NCBI RefSeq assembly: GCF_004216565.1
Contig: NZ_SGWV01000011.1
Location: forward strand, 124,001 to 188,000
Origin: Sphaerotilus mobilis
GTDB lineage: Bacteria > Pseudomonadota > Gammaproteobacteria > Burkholderiales > Burkholderiaceae_C
Reading direction: 5' to 3'
DNA length: 64,000 bases
The notes beneath the pieces were generated by a model, which saw nothing but the letters and a program-made list of their open reading frames with translations, was not told the origin of the DNA and ran no database searches. Positions within the stretch are counted from its first letter, which is position 1; every line of letters begins with the position of its first letter. Below are positions 1 to 8,468 of the stretch, piece after piece. Made by a program: the position numbers and the translations under genes.

Positions 1-668
1 CCCACGCTGACGGTGACCTGCACGTGACGGCCCTGGCCGATCGGGATGGCCATGGCCTCGATGTTGCGGCGCACCCGCTCGGCGACCATGTGGCCGAAGG
101 CCGGCGGGCAGTTGGGCAGCACGGCGCCGAATTCCTCGCCGCCGAGCCGGGCCACGCTGTCCATCGGCCGCACGCTGTCCTGCAGGCCATGCGCGATGGC
201 CTGGATCACCAGGTCGCCCACGGCATGGCCCCAGGTGTCGTTGATGCGCTTGAAGTGGTCGATGTCGAACAGCAGCAGCACGGCAGGCTCGCCGGAACGG
301 GCGACGCGGTCGACCTGCTGCTCCAGCGCGGACTCGAACTCGCGCCGGTTGGGCAGGCCGGTCAGCGGGTCGCGGCTGGAGAGGTTGCACAGCCCGTCGA
401 CCAGGCTCTGCATCCAGGTTGGCGAACCCACCTTCGCGTCGACTGGGAAGCGATGACCGCTGCGTTCGAGCAGGCGCAGCGCGAGGTCGAGCTGCAGCGT
501 GCCGCTCGCCACCGCGATCGGCGGCGTGGACAGCGGGCTGGTGTGGGCGTCGAAGTCGCCGTAGCCGGTCGGGTAGTCGAAGGCGCCGACGACGCTGTCG
601 CCGCCGCCGCCTTCGAAGGCGGGGCCTCGGCTGTCGAGGTATCCGGGGGACGTGTTCTTGGCGTTCAC
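1..668 (-). CDS. GGDEF-domain diguanylate cyclase, 3' end outside the window
   Basis: Probable diguanylate cyclase that makes the second messenger c-di-GMP from two GTP. Read on the minus strand, the frame shows the entry motif DPLTGLPNRREFE, then FDIDHFKRINDTWGH, and the active-site loop RLGGEEF (GGEEF, an accepted variant of GGDEF), so the cyclase looks catalytically competent. The first ~110 residues have no recognisable domain and no transmembrane segment. The C-terminus runs off the left edge. The start is uncertain: no in-frame ATG exists near the 5' end, a GTG at 668 gives a protein beginning MNAKNTSPGY, and the frame stays open upstream to a stop near 827, with another GTG just after it. 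The gene is divergent from cheR, so a link to motility or surface behaviour is plausible but inferred. Confidence 0.85.
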   Translation of the reverse strand, partial: MNAKNTSPGYLDSRGPAFEGGGGDSVVGAFDYPTGYGDFDAHTSPLSTPPIAVASGTLQLDLALRLLERSGHRFPVDAKVGSPTWMQSLVDGLCNLSSRDPLTGLPNRREFESALEQQVDRVARSGEPAVLLLFDIDHFKRINDTWGHAVGDLVIQAIAHGLQDSVRPMDSVARLGGEEFGAVLPNCPPAFGHMVAERVRRNIEAMAIPIGQGRHVQVTVSV

Positions 669-879
669 GTGGACGTCGGCTGGAGGGCGGGTGATGCGTG
701 GCGGGCGGCTGTTGGGGTCCTGCCTCGCACCTGCATTGCTTGGGTTCAGTCTACGACAGGCCCATTTCGCACCCGAACTGGAAATGGGCACGTTTCACGC
801 CTCAACTCCGGCCGTGGTGCGCCGGTCACGGCCGACACACTGGTTGCGTGGCGATGCGGCCATGGCGCCAGCTGCCGCT

Positions 880-920
880 GCCCGTCTGCCGTTTGTCGCC
901 TGCCGTATGCCGTCTGCCTT
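880..920. repeat. Short degenerate direct repeats upstream of cheR
   Basis: The nonamer CCGTCTGCC occurs at 882-890 and again at 910-918, separated by further TGCCGT-like units. The tract lies about 30 bp before the cheR start in the divergent GGDEF/cheR intergenic region. It may be simple slippage-derived sequence, and no function can be read from it. Confidence 0.35.
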
Positions 921-950
921 CCTCCACGCCTGCCAGCCCGCCCGCCGTCC

Positions 951-1826
951 ATGTCCATCTCCGATCTGACCGCCGCTCCGGACCTGTCGCTCGACGCCCA
1001 GGCGCGTGAGTTCACCTTTGACAGCCGGGATTTCCAGCGCGTGCGCGAACTGATCCACCAGCGCGCCGGCATCAGCCTGCACGAGCACAAGCAGGCGATG
1101 GTCTACAGCCGCCTGTCGCGCCGCTTGCGCGAGACCGGCCACCGCAGCTTCTCGTCCTACCTGCAATGGCTCGAAGCTGCGGCGGGCGACAGCGGTGACC
1201 GCGAATGGCAGCAGTTCGTCAACTGCCTGACCACCAACCTGACGTCCTTCTTCCGCGAGGAACACCATTTCCCGGTGCTGACCGAGGTGCTGCGCAACCT
1301 GGCTGGCCCGGGCGGGCGCACGCCGATCCGCATCTGGTGCAGTGCGGCCTCGACCGGCGAGGAGCCCTATTCGATCGCGATGTGCGTGCTGGAGGCGCTG
1401 GGCAACAACCCGGCGGTCAGCATCATGGCCAGCGACATCGACACCCAGGTGCTGACGACGGCGCAGCGTGGCGTCTACGCCCACGACGCACGTGGCCTGA
1501 GTCCGGAGCGCCTCAAGCGCCACTTCATGCGCGGCACCGGCAACAACGCCGGCTACATCCGCGTGCGACCCGAGTTGAACAAGCTGATCGACTTCCGCCC
1601 CTTCAACCTGATGAGCCCGAACTGGGCGCTGGGCGAGCCCTACGACATCGTGTTCTGCCGCAACGTGATGATCTATTTCGACGCCCCGACCCAGCGCCGC
1701 GTGCTTGAACGCATGCATGCGGTGATGAAGCCACGCGGCCACCTGTTTGTCGGCCATTCCGAGAACTTCACCGACTCGCGCGACCTGTTCCAGCTGCGCG
1801 GCAAGACGGTCTATCAGAGGGCCTGA
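951..1826 (+). CDS. cheR: Chemotaxis protein-glutamate methyltransferase CheR
   Basis: CheR transfers a methyl group from SAM to glutamates of chemoreceptors in the adaptation arm of chemotaxis. The 291-aa product has the all-helical CheR N-terminal domain (about residues 20-90) and the SAM-binding methyltransferase fold with SAASTGEEPYS (131-141) and later FCRNVMIYF, both CheR hallmarks. There is no C-terminal TPR or pentapeptide-tether extension. The ATG at 951 is chosen because homology begins shortly after it, while the upstream open frame is non-conserved low-complexity sequence. It is first in a cheR-cheD-cheB run with cheD 68 bp downstream. No cheA, cheW, cheY or receptor gene lies in the window, so this is a detached adaptation module or one end of a larger cluster. 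Confidence 0.95.
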   Translation: MSISDLTAAPDLSLDAQAREFTFDSRDFQRVRELIHQRAGISLHEHKQAMVYSRLSRRLRETGHRSFSSYLQWLEAAAGDSGDREWQQFVNCLTTNLTSFFREEHHFPVLTEVLRNLAGPGGRTPIRIWCSAASTGEEPYSIAMCVLEALGNNPAVSIMASDIDTQVLTTAQRGVYAHDARGLSPERLKRHFMRGTGNNAGYIRVRPELNKLIDFRPFNLMSPNWALGEPYDIVFCRNVMIYFDAPTQRRVLERMHAVMKPRGHLFVGHSENFTDSRDLFQLRGKTVYQRA

Positions 1827-1894
1827 GCACCATGGCTTCACTCGCCGGCGCCTCGTTCGCCACACCCCATCCTCCTTTTGTCGCAGGGCCTTCG

Positions 1895-2557
1895 ATGAGC
1901 AACTTTTCCGCCCCGGCTCGCCCCTCGCCGCCCCGCAGCAGCCGCATCGAGCAGCTGCGCCACCAGTCTCGCAAGCCAGGCGAGGCGTCGTTCTTCTTCT
2001 ACGACGCCTTCTTCAAGGCTGACGCGGTCAAGGTCTTGCCGGGCGAATACTTCGTGCACGACGAGGACCTGCTGATCCTGACCACGCTCGGCTCGTGCAT
2101 CGCCGCCTGCCTGTGGGACCGCAACGCGCGGGTCGGTGGCATGAACCACTTCATGCTGCCCGATGCCGGCCAGGGCGCGACCGACGGCGGGCGCTACGGC
2201 TCCTATGCGATGGAACTGCTGATCAACGAACTGCTCAAGCGCGGTGCCACGCGCGGCACGCTGGAGGCCAAGGTGTTCGGTGGCGGCGCGGTGATGAGCG
2301 GCATGACCAGCCTCAACGTTGGCGAGCGCAACACCGCCTTCGTGCTCGACTATCTGGCCACCGAGCGCATCCCGGTGGTCTCCAAGGACGTCCTCGACAT
2401 CTACCCGCGCAAGGTCTGCTTCTTTCCGGCCAGCGGCAAGGCGATGGTCAAGCGGCTGGCGCCGACCAGCGTCGACGCCGTCGTGGCGACCGAACGCGAC
2501 GCGGCCCAGAAGGCCCGCTCGGCGACCACGGTGGGCGGCAGCGTGGACCTGTTCTGA
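1895..2557 (+). CDS. cheD: Chemoreceptor glutamine deamidase CheD
   Basis: CheD deamidates specific receptor glutamines to glutamate so that CheR and CheB can act on them. The predicted 220-aa protein carries the catalytic cysteine in TLGSCIAACLWD (Cys68) and the catalytic histidine in GGMNHFMLP (His85), followed by the expected conserved GGGAVM-type segment. I place the start at the ATG at 1895, which has an AGGG about 7 bases upstream. An in-frame ATG at 1832, 5 bp after cheR, would add 21 poorly conserved residues and lacks a ribosome-binding site. The gene sits between cheR and cheB, a common arrangement in proteobacteria. Confidence 0.92.
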   Translation: MSNFSAPARPSPPRSSRIEQLRHQSRKPGEASFFFYDAFFKADAVKVLPGEYFVHDEDLLILTTLGSCIAACLWDRNARVGGMNHFMLPDAGQGATDGGRYGSYAMELLINELLKRGATRGTLEAKVFGGGAVMSGMTSLNVGERNTAFVLDYLATERIPVVSKDVLDIYPRKVCFFPASGKAMVKRLAPTSVDAVVATERDAAQKARSATTVGGSVDLF

Positions 2558-2602
2558 ACCGGCCCGACGACCCCTCGAACAACGAACGACAAAGGAGTGG
2601 CC

Positions 2603-3721
2603 ATGCCCAAGACGCGCGTGGTGGTGGTCGACGATTCGGCCCTGGTCCGCAGCATCCTGACGGAGATCATCAACCGCCAGCCCGACATGAGCTGTGTCGG
2701 TGCCGCTGCCGACCCCTATGCGGCGCGCGAGATGATCCGCAACCTGGATCCGGACGTGATCACGCTGGACATCGAGATGCCCCGCATGGACGGCCTGGAC
2801 TTCCTCTCCAAGCTGATGCGACTGCGGCCCATGCCGGTGGTGATGGTCTCGACCCTGACCGAGCGCGGCGCCGAGGTCACGCTGCGGGCGCTGGAACTCG
2901 GTGCGGTCGACTTCGTCGCCAAGCCCAAGATCGGCATCAGTGACGGCATACGCCAGCTGGCCCAGGAGATCACCGACAAGATCCGCATCGCCGCCAAGGC
3001 CCGTGTGGCGCGCCACCTCAGCGCGCCGCCCAGCGCCTTGCCGAACCCCGATGGCAACGCGACAAACGCCAGCGAAGGCTTTGCGACGCCACCTGCCCCG
3101 GTGAGCGCGCTGGGGCGCTTGTCGACCGAAAAACTGATCTTCATCGGCGCCTCCACCGGCGGCACCGAGGCCACCCGCGAGGTGCTGATGGCCATGCCGG
3201 CCGACGCGCCGGCGGTGCTGATCACCCAGCACATGCCGCCGGGCTTCACCAAGAGCTATGCGGCCCGGCTGGACAGCCTGTGCCGCATCGCGGTCAAGGA
3301 AGCGGTCGACGGCGAACGGGTCTTGCCCGGCCACGCCTACCTCGCGCCGGGCGGCTTTCACCTGTCCATCGAGCGTTCGGGCGCGAACTACATCGCCCGC
3401 GTCACCAGCGAGGAGCCGGTCAACCGCCACCGGCCCAGCGTCGAGGTGCTGTTCCTGTCGGCCGCCCGTGTGGCTGGGCGCAACGCCATCGGCGTCATGT
3501 TGACCGGCATGGGGGCGGACGGCGCCCGCGCGATGAAGGTCATGCGCGATGCCGGCGCCTACAACGTCGCCCAGGACGAGGCCAGCTGCGTCGTCTTCGG
3601 CATGCCGCGCGAGGCCATCGCGGCCGGCGCCTGCCACGAGGTGCTGCCGCTCAAGCGCATCGGCACCCACCTGATCGAGCACCTGCGCTCGACCTCGGGC
3701 GTGGCGCTGTCGCGGGTCTGA
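2603..3721 (+). CDS. cheB: Chemotaxis response regulator protein-glutamate methylesterase CheB
   Basis: CheB removes methyl groups from receptor glutamates and is activated by phosphorylation from CheA. The 372-aa product has an N-terminal receiver (acidic pair in VVVVDDS, phospho-acceptor Asp56 in [10 protein letters not shown], Lys107 in AKP), a linker of about 40 residues, and a C-terminal esterase domain whose triad is visible as Ser184 (GASTGG), His210 (QHMPPGFT) and Asp306 (TGMGADG). Start at the ATG preceded by a perfect AAAGGAG at 2591-2597. An in-frame GTG at 2597 lies inside that Shine-Dalgarno and is rejected. It is last in the cheRDB run and convergent with hemW 24 bp away. Confidence 0.96.
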   Translation: MPKTRVVVVDDSALVRSILTEIINRQPDMSCVGAAADPYAAREMIRNLDPDVITLDIEMPRMDGLDFLSKLMRLRPMPVVMVSTLTERGAEVTLRALELGAVDFVAKPKIGISDGIRQLAQEITDKIRIAAKARVARHLSAPPSALPNPDGNATNASEGFATPPAPVSALGRLSTEKLIFIGASTGGTEATREVLMAMPADAPAVLITQHMPPGFTKSYAARLDSLCRIAVKEAVDGERVLPGHAYLAPGGFHLSIERSGANYIARVTSEEPVNRHRPSVEVLFLSAARVAGRNAIGVMLTGMGADGARAMKVMRDAGAYNVAQDEASCVVFGMPREAIAAGACHEVLPLKRIGTHLIEHLRSTSGVALSRV

Positions 3722-3745
3722 GGCCCAGGCGGCGGGCCACCGCGA

Positions 3746-5035
3746 TCAGGCCAGGAACATCTCCTGCAGATCGCTCAGGAAGTCGAAGCCGCGGGCGGTC
3801 GGCGTGACGCTTGACCAGTCCCGCGTGATCAGGCCGTGCTGCTCGGCCTTGGCCAGGCCGGCTTCGATCGCCGACATCGGCAAGCCCGTGCGTTCGGCCA
3901 GCAGCGACAGTGGGAAGCCGTCGCGCAGGCGCAGCACGTTGAGCATGAACTCGAAGGGCAGGTCGGCGCGTGCGACCTCGTGCTCGTTGGACGTCGCCGT
4001 GCCGCGCAGCGCCTCGTCCATGTAGCGGGCGGGCTCGCGCCATTTCACCTGTCGCAGCACCCGGTGCGGGAAGCTCAGCTTGCCGTGCGCGCCCGCGCCG
4101 ATGCCCAGGTAGTCGCCGAAGGACCAGTAGTTCAGGTTGTGGGCGCAGCGGTGACCGGCCTTCGCATAGGCCGAGACCTCGTAGCGCTGCAGCCCGGCTG
4201 CGCCGGTCATCGCGGCGATCTGGTCGAGCATCTCGGCGGCCAGGTCGTCGTCGGGCACGCTCGGAGGCGCGATCGCGAAGCGCGTGTTCGGCTCGATCGT
4301 CAGGTGATAGACCGACAGGTGCGGCGGCTGCAACGCCAGCGCGGTCGCCAGGTCCTCGGCCTGCTCGGCCAGCGTCTGACCGGGCAGGGCATACATCAGG
4401 TCGAGGTTGAAGGTCTCGAAGGAAGCAGCGGCTTCTTCGGCCGCCGCCAGCGCCTGGGCCCGGTCATGGACCCGGCCCAGCGCCTGCAGGTGGCGGTCAT
4501 TGAAGCTCTGCACGCCGATCGACAGCCGGGTCACGCCGGCGGCCCGGTAGGCGCGGAAGCGTTCGCGCTCGAAGGTGCCGGGGTTGGCCTCCAGCGTGAT
4601 CTCGGCATCCGGGATCAGCGGCAGGCGGGCGCGGATGTCGCTGACCAGTCGGCCCACGGCGTCGGGCGAGAACAGACTGGGCGTGCCCCCGCCAATGAAG
4701 ACCGAGACGACCGGCCGGCCCCAGACCAGTGGCAGCGCGGCCTCCAGGTCGGCCACCAGCGCGTCGAGGTAGCGCTGTTCGGGCAGGCCGGCGCCAGCGG
4801 CCAGCTCATGCGAGTTGAAGTCGCAGTAGGGGCACTTCTGCAGGCACCAGGGCAGGTGCACATAGAGCGCCAGGGGCGGCTGCGCCGTCAAGTTGAGCGT
4901 GCCCGCGCGCAGGAAGTGGTCGGCGACGGCGGCATTCAGGGCGGCCGGACCGGTGGACCCGGTGGACCCGGTGATGTCCTGCGGCGCGGCAACCAGCGGC
5001 GGCAAGGCCGCGCGCGGGCGGTCGGGATCGGCCAT
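3746..5035 (-). CDS. hemW: Radical SAM heme chaperone HemW
   Basis: HemW (formerly annotated as an oxygen-independent coproporphyrinogen oxidase-like protein) is a radical SAM protein that binds heme and delivers it to target proteins. The 429-aa product has the CxxxCxxC cluster motif in LPWCLQKCPYCDF (Cys64, 68, 71), the SAM-binding IGGGTPS segment and a C-terminal winged-helix-like HemN_C region. The N-terminus is about 50 residues longer than that of E. coli HemW and includes a GSTGSTGP stretch encoded by a short tandem repeat; no internal start would remove it. Start codon ATG, 2 bp after the rdgB stop, in a tightly packed rph-rdgB-hemW unit. Confidence 0.93.
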   Translation of the reverse strand: MADPDRPRAALPPLVAAPQDITGSTGSTGPAALNAAVADHFLRAGTLNLTAQPPLALYVHLPWCLQKCPYCDFNSHELAAGAGLPEQRYLDALVADLEAALPLVWGRPVVSVFIGGGTPSLFSPDAVGRLVSDIRARLPLIPDAEITLEANPGTFERERFRAYRAAGVTRLSIGVQSFNDRHLQALGRVHDRAQALAAAEEAAASFETFNLDLMYALPGQTLAEQAEDLATALALQPPHLSVYHLTIEPNTRFAIAPPSVPDDDLAAEMLDQIAAMTGAAGLQRYEVSAYAKAGHRCAHNLNYWSFGDYLGIGAGAHGKLSFPHRVLRQVKWREPARYMDEALRGTATSNEHEVARADLPFEFMLNVLRLRDGFPLSLLAERTGLPMSAIEAGLAKAEQHGLITRDWSSVTPTARGFDFLSDLQEMFLA

Positions 5036-5037
5036 GG

Positions 5038-5715
5038 TCAGCCCCGTGGATGCAGCAGGTGGGACCAGGCCGCATCGAGCTGACGCAGCATCTCGGCGGC
5101 GGCCAGCGCGCGGTGGCTGTGGGCGTTCTTGACGGCGCTGTCGAGTTCGGCCGCACTGGCACCGAGCGCCGGGATCCACATCAGCGGGTCGTAGCCAAAG
5201 CCCCCCGCGCCGCGCGCACCGGTCAGGATCTGGCCGGGCCAGCGGCCGAAGGCGACCAGCGGCTCCGGGTCGTCGGCGCTGCGGACCGCGACCAGCGTGC
5301 AGACAAAACGGGCGCTGCGCGCGGCGGGCTCGTGGCGGTCCGCCAGCGCGGTCAGCAGCTTGGCGTTGTTGGCGGCGTCCTGACGGGCGCGCAGGGCTTC
5401 GCGATCGTCGACGGCGACGACGTTCGCCAGGTCGGCCGCCAGTTCTGCGTAGTGCGCCGAATAGACGCCGGGCGCGCCGCCCAGCGCGTCCACGCACAGC
5501 CCCGAGTCGTCGGCCAACGCCGGCAGGCCGCTGGCGGCGGCCGCGTGACGGGCCTTGGCCAGGGCGTTTTCCAGGAAGGTGTGGTGCGGCTCTTCGGCCT
5601 CGGCGATGCCCAGCGAGCCCTGCGTCACCAGTTCGACGCCGGCCGGCGCCAGCAGCGCGCCCAGTTCCTTGAGCTTCTTGGCGTTGTTGGACGCCAGCAC
5701 GACCTTCAGCCTCAT
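5038..5715 (-). CDS. rdgB: RdgB/HAM1 family non-canonical purine NTP pyrophosphatase
   Basis: Hydrolyses dITP, ITP and XTP to the monophosphates, keeping deaminated purines out of DNA and RNA. The 225-aa sequence shows the family signature SNNAKKLKEL near the N-terminus, a FLENALAKA segment and the catalytic DDSGL (from residue 69), and ends with the typical SHRALAAAEMLRQL helix. It contains an insertion between the GYDP region and the N-terminal half that is usual in betaproteobacteria. Its ATG overlaps the rph stop codon (TGATG on the minus strand), so translation is probably coupled. hemW starts 2 bp after its end. Confidence 0.95.
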   Translation of the reverse strand: MRLKVVLASNNAKKLKELGALLAPAGVELVTQGSLGIAEAEEPHHTFLENALAKARHAAAASGLPALADDSGLCVDALGGAPGVYSAHYAELAADLANVVAVDDREALRARQDAANNAKLLTALADRHEPAARSARFVCTLVAVRSADDPEPLVAFGRWPGQILTGARGAGGFGYDPLMWIPALGASAAELDSAVKNAHSHRALAAAEMLRQLDAAWSHLLHPRG

Positions 5716-6440
5716 CAGAGCCCCAGCGCGCGCTTCTGCGCCTGCACCAGGTCGACGATGCCTTGGCGCGCCAGCTCGACCAGCGTGTCCATCTGCTCGC
5801 GGGTGAAGGGCGCCCCTTCGGCGGTGCCCTGCAGCTCGACGAAGCCGCCGGCCCCGGTCATCACGACGTTCATGTCGGTGTCGCAGGCCGAGTCCTCGAC
5901 GTATTCCAGGTCCAGCAGCGCGACGCCGTCCAGCAGGCCCACCGAGATCGCCGCGACGTGTTCGCGGATGGGGCTGGCGCTCAGCTTGCCGGCGGCCAGC
6001 AGGCTCTCGACCGCATCGTGCGCCGCAACGAAGGCGCCGGTGATGGCTGCCGTGCGCGTGCCGCCGTCGGCCTGCAGCACGTCGCAGTCCAGCGTGATCG
6101 TGCGTTCGCCCAGGGCGGCGAGGTCGAACACCGCGCGCAGCGAGCGACCGATCAGGCGCTGGATCTCCTGCGTGCGGCCGGTCTGCTTGCCCTTGGCCGC
6201 CTCGCGCTGGCTGCGGGTGTGGGTGGCGCGCGGCAACATGCCGTATTCGGCTGTGACCCAGCCTTCGCCGCTGCCCTTCTTGTGCGGCGGCACCCGCTCC
6301 TCGACGCTGGCGGTGCACAGCACGCGGGTGTCGCCGAACTCGATCAGCACCGAGCCCTCGGCGTGTTTCGTGTAGCCACGGGTGATGCGCACCGGGCGTA
6401 GCGCGTCGGCCGCGCGGCCGTTCGGACGGGTGGAGGTCAT
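5715..6440 (-). CDS. rph: Ribonuclease PH
   Basis: Phosphorolytic 3'-5' exoribonuclease that trims tRNA precursors and takes part in rRNA turnover. The 241-aa product has the full-length PH fold: an N-terminal [16 protein letters not shown] segment, [14 protein letters not shown] in the middle, and the phosphate-binding [16 protein letters not shown]. Length matches the family (~238 aa), so unlike the E. coli K-12 MG1655 allele there is no truncation. The start at 6440 is preceded by no strong Shine-Dalgarno but begins the conserved region. rph-rdgB overlap by one base; the PP2C gene ends 61 bp upstream in the same orientation. Confidence 0.95.
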   Translation of the reverse strand: MTSTRPNGRAADALRPVRITRGYTKHAEGSVLIEFGDTRVLCTASVEERVPPHKKGSGEGWVTAEYGMLPRATHTRSQREAAKGKQTGRTQEIQRLIGRSLRAVFDLAALGERTITLDCDVLQADGGTRTAAITGAFVAAHDAVESLLAAGKLSASPIREHVAAISVGLLDGVALLDLEYVEDSACDTDMNVVMTGAGGFVELQGTAEGAPFTREQMDTLVELARQGIVDLVQAQKRALGL

Positions 6441-6501
6441 GTCGTGATTCTCGGGAGTGAGCAGCCCAGCGGCCGCTGAAGGGAACAGCGCGCCGCTGCG
6501 G

Positions 6502-7416
6502 TCAACCGCGTTTCTGGGCGCTGCGCTTGATGGCTTCGTTGATCTCGCGGATCGAGCGCTCGATCTCGGCCTCGTCCAGCAGATCGTCCGGGTTGCCAGG
6601 TCCGACGCTGGCCTGGATGGTCGACGCAAAGACGTCGCTGCCGAGGTCGTCGGTCTCGATGCCAGAGGGCGTTTCTTCGTCTTCGGCCGACTCCCACTCG
6701 ACCGCGATCACGGTGACGTTGTCGCTCTTCTCGCCGGCCACCCGCAACGCCAGCTCGACCAGGTCGGGCACGGCATCGGTGATCGGGCTGCGGGTCAGGT
6801 GGTCGGTGATGGTGTCGTCGTCGATGGCGCCCCACAGGCCGTCCGAGCACAGCAGGATCTTGTCGCCCGGCTGCAGCGTCAGCGGGCCGATCAGGTCGAT
6901 CACCGGCTTGCCCGGGCTGCCCAGGCAGGTGAACAGCACGTTGCGGTTGACCCGCTCGCCGATCGGCACGACGCCGGCCAGCGTCTCCTGCAATTCGGAG
7001 TAGGAATGGTCACGGGTGCGGGCCTGCAGCTTGCCGCCGCGCACCAGGTAGAGCCGCGAATCGCCGCAGTGGGCCCAATAGGCCTCGCGGCCCTGCAGGA
7101 TGGCCGCGACGATGGTCGTGCGCGGGGTGTCCAGCAGCGCACGCTCGGTCGCATAGCGGATCAGCTGGTGGTGGCCAGCCAGGATGCCTTCGGTCAGGAA
7201 GCGGCGCGGGTCCTTCAGGGTCGGCTTGGCATCGCGCTGGAACATCACCGCCAGCGTCTGCAGCGACAGCTGCGAGGCGACCTCGCCCTCGGGATGCCCC
7301 CCCATGCCGTCAGCCAGGGCGAACAGGCCCGACTCGCGGGTGTAGCAATAGCCCATGCGGTCTTCGTTCTTCTCGCGGCCGCCGCGGCGGCTGATCTGGT
7401 AAACCGAGAAACGCAT
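6502..7416 (-). CDS. PP2C-family serine/threonine phosphatase
   Basis: Metal-dependent Ser/Thr protein phosphatase. The 304-aa sequence has NEDRMGY (motif 1), DGMGGH (36-41), GDSR (118-121), SDGLWG (191-196) and the metal-binding Asp-Asn in KSDNVTV (232-233), so all metal ligands expected of PP2C are present. The last ~60 residues form an acidic tail outside the catalytic domain. No signal peptide or membrane segment is visible, so it should be cytoplasmic. It lies 55 bp downstream of a Ser/Thr kinase in the same direction; the two probably act as an opposing kinase/phosphatase pair. Substrates are unknown. Confidence 0.9.
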   Translation of the reverse strand: MRFSVYQISRRGGREKNEDRMGYCYTRESGLFALADGMGGHPEGEVASQLSLQTLAVMFQRDAKPTLKDPRRFLTEGILAGHHQLIRYATERALLDTPRTTIVAAILQGREAYWAHCGDSRLYLVRGGKLQARTRDHSYSELQETLAGVVPIGERVNRNVLFTCLGSPGKPVIDLIGPLTLQPGDKILLCSDGLWGAIDDDTITDHLTRSPITDAVPDLVELALRVAGEKSDNVTVIAVEWESAEDEETPSGIETDDLGSDVFASTIQASVGPGNPDDLLDEAEIERSIREINEAIKRSAQKRG

Positions 7417-7471
7417 GGGGAGAGGGCAGCGGGGCGCTGAAGGAAGTGGAAGGCCGTGACGGACGGGCGGG

Positions 7472-8440
7472 TCAGGCCTTGGCGCCGCTCTTGATGTTCT
7501 CGAGCTGGAGCTTCAGGCGCTCGCTGAAGCTCAGCTTGGTGTAGCGCCGCTCGGTCTCGCGCGCCAGTTCCTTCTGCAGCGCGAACACGCTCTGCGGCCG
7601 CGCCAGCGGGTCCAGCGACATGCACCACTCGGTCACCTCGATGAGGTTGTCCGAGTAGACATTGCGCAGCCGCGACAGGGACAGGCTGAGGCGGTCCTTC
7701 TCGATGCGCTGCGGCGCGTCGTTGGGCGGATAGCCCTGCATGCAGGCGTAGATGCAGGCACCGATCGCGTAGATGTCCGTCCAGGGGCCCAGCGTGCCGT
7801 CGCGCCGGTACATCTCCGGCGCAGCGAAGCCGGGCGTGTACATCGGGCGGATGAAGTTGCCTTCCTTGGACAGCACCTCGCGGGCCGCGCCGAAATCGAG
7901 CATCACCGCCTTGTTGTCGTTGGTGATGAAGATGTTGGCTGGCTTGATGTCCAGGTGCAGCATCTTGTGCTGATGCACGATGCGCAAGCCACGCAGGATC
8001 TCGTCGAACAGCGATCGGATCGTGCTCTCGCGGAACACCTTGTCGCGCTTGAGGTCTCGCGCGGTGACGATGAAGTCCTGCAGCGTGTCGCCCTGCAGGT
8101 AGTTCATCACCATGTAGACGGTCTCGTTCTCGCGGAAAAAATTCAGCACTGAGACGACGCTCGGGTGCGAAATCTGGGCGAGTGAGCGGCCTTCCTCGAA
8201 AAAACTCTTGAGGCCGAGCCGGTAGAGCGGTTGCTTCTCGGCCTTGACGATCGGGATCAGCTCGCCGACGGCCCGTTCGGCCAGCGACGAAGGCAGGTAT
8301 TCCTTGAGGGCCACCAATCGTCGCTCGGCGTCTTCCGCGAGGTAAACCACGCCGAAACCCCCTGCCGCCAGTTTGCGAACGATTTGATAGCCGCCTACCA
8401 CTGTGCCAGCGGGCAACGGGGCAGGTTTTAGCTTTGACAT
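7472..8440 (-). CDS. Serine/threonine protein kinase, soluble Hanks type
   Basis: The 322-aa protein is almost entirely a eukaryotic-like kinase domain: glycine loop LAAGGFGVVYLA, catalytic Lys46 in LVALKEYLP, catalytic loop HLDIKPANI (Asp164; HLD replaces HRD, so a non-RD kinase), DFG at 182-184 and an APE motif. Only about 30 residues follow the domain. It has no transmembrane helix and no PASTA or sensor domain, so it should be cytosolic. I place the start at the ATG at 8440; an in-frame ATG at 8470 adds ten residues and would overlap the yicC start codon. Neither start has a clear Shine-Dalgarno. The partner phosphatase lies immediately downstream. Confidence 0.88.
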   Translation of the reverse strand: MSKLKPAPLPAGTVVGGYQIVRKLAAGGFGVVYLAEDAERRLVALKEYLPSSLAERAVGELIPIVKAEKQPLYRLGLKSFFEEGRSLAQISHPSVVSVLNFFRENETVYMVMNYLQGDTLQDFIVTARDLKRDKVFRESTIRSLFDEILRGLRIVHQHKMLHLDIKPANIFITNDNKAVMLDFGAAREVLSKEGNFIRPMYTPGFAAPEMYRRDGTLGPWTDIYAIGACIYACMQGYPPNDAPQRIEKDRLSLSLSRLRNVYSDNLIEVTEWCMSLDPLARPQSVFALQKELARETERRYTKLSFSERLKLQLENIKSGAKA

Positions 8441-8468
8441 AATCGTGTTTTGGTTAGCGGTATCCGCC

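Noticed and set aside
24-1826. 600-codon open frame spanning the GGDEF gene and cheR
   Set aside because: Its first half is the antisense of the GGDEF gene; only the last 291 codons (from 951) are cheR.
3836-5083. 415-codon plus-strand open frame over hemW
   Set aside because: Antisense of hemW; no motif or start signal.
8434-8462. TTGACA at 8434 as the -35 of a yicC promoter
   Set aside because: No -10-like hexamer lies at 16-18 bp spacing, and the sequence also encodes the kinase N-terminus.
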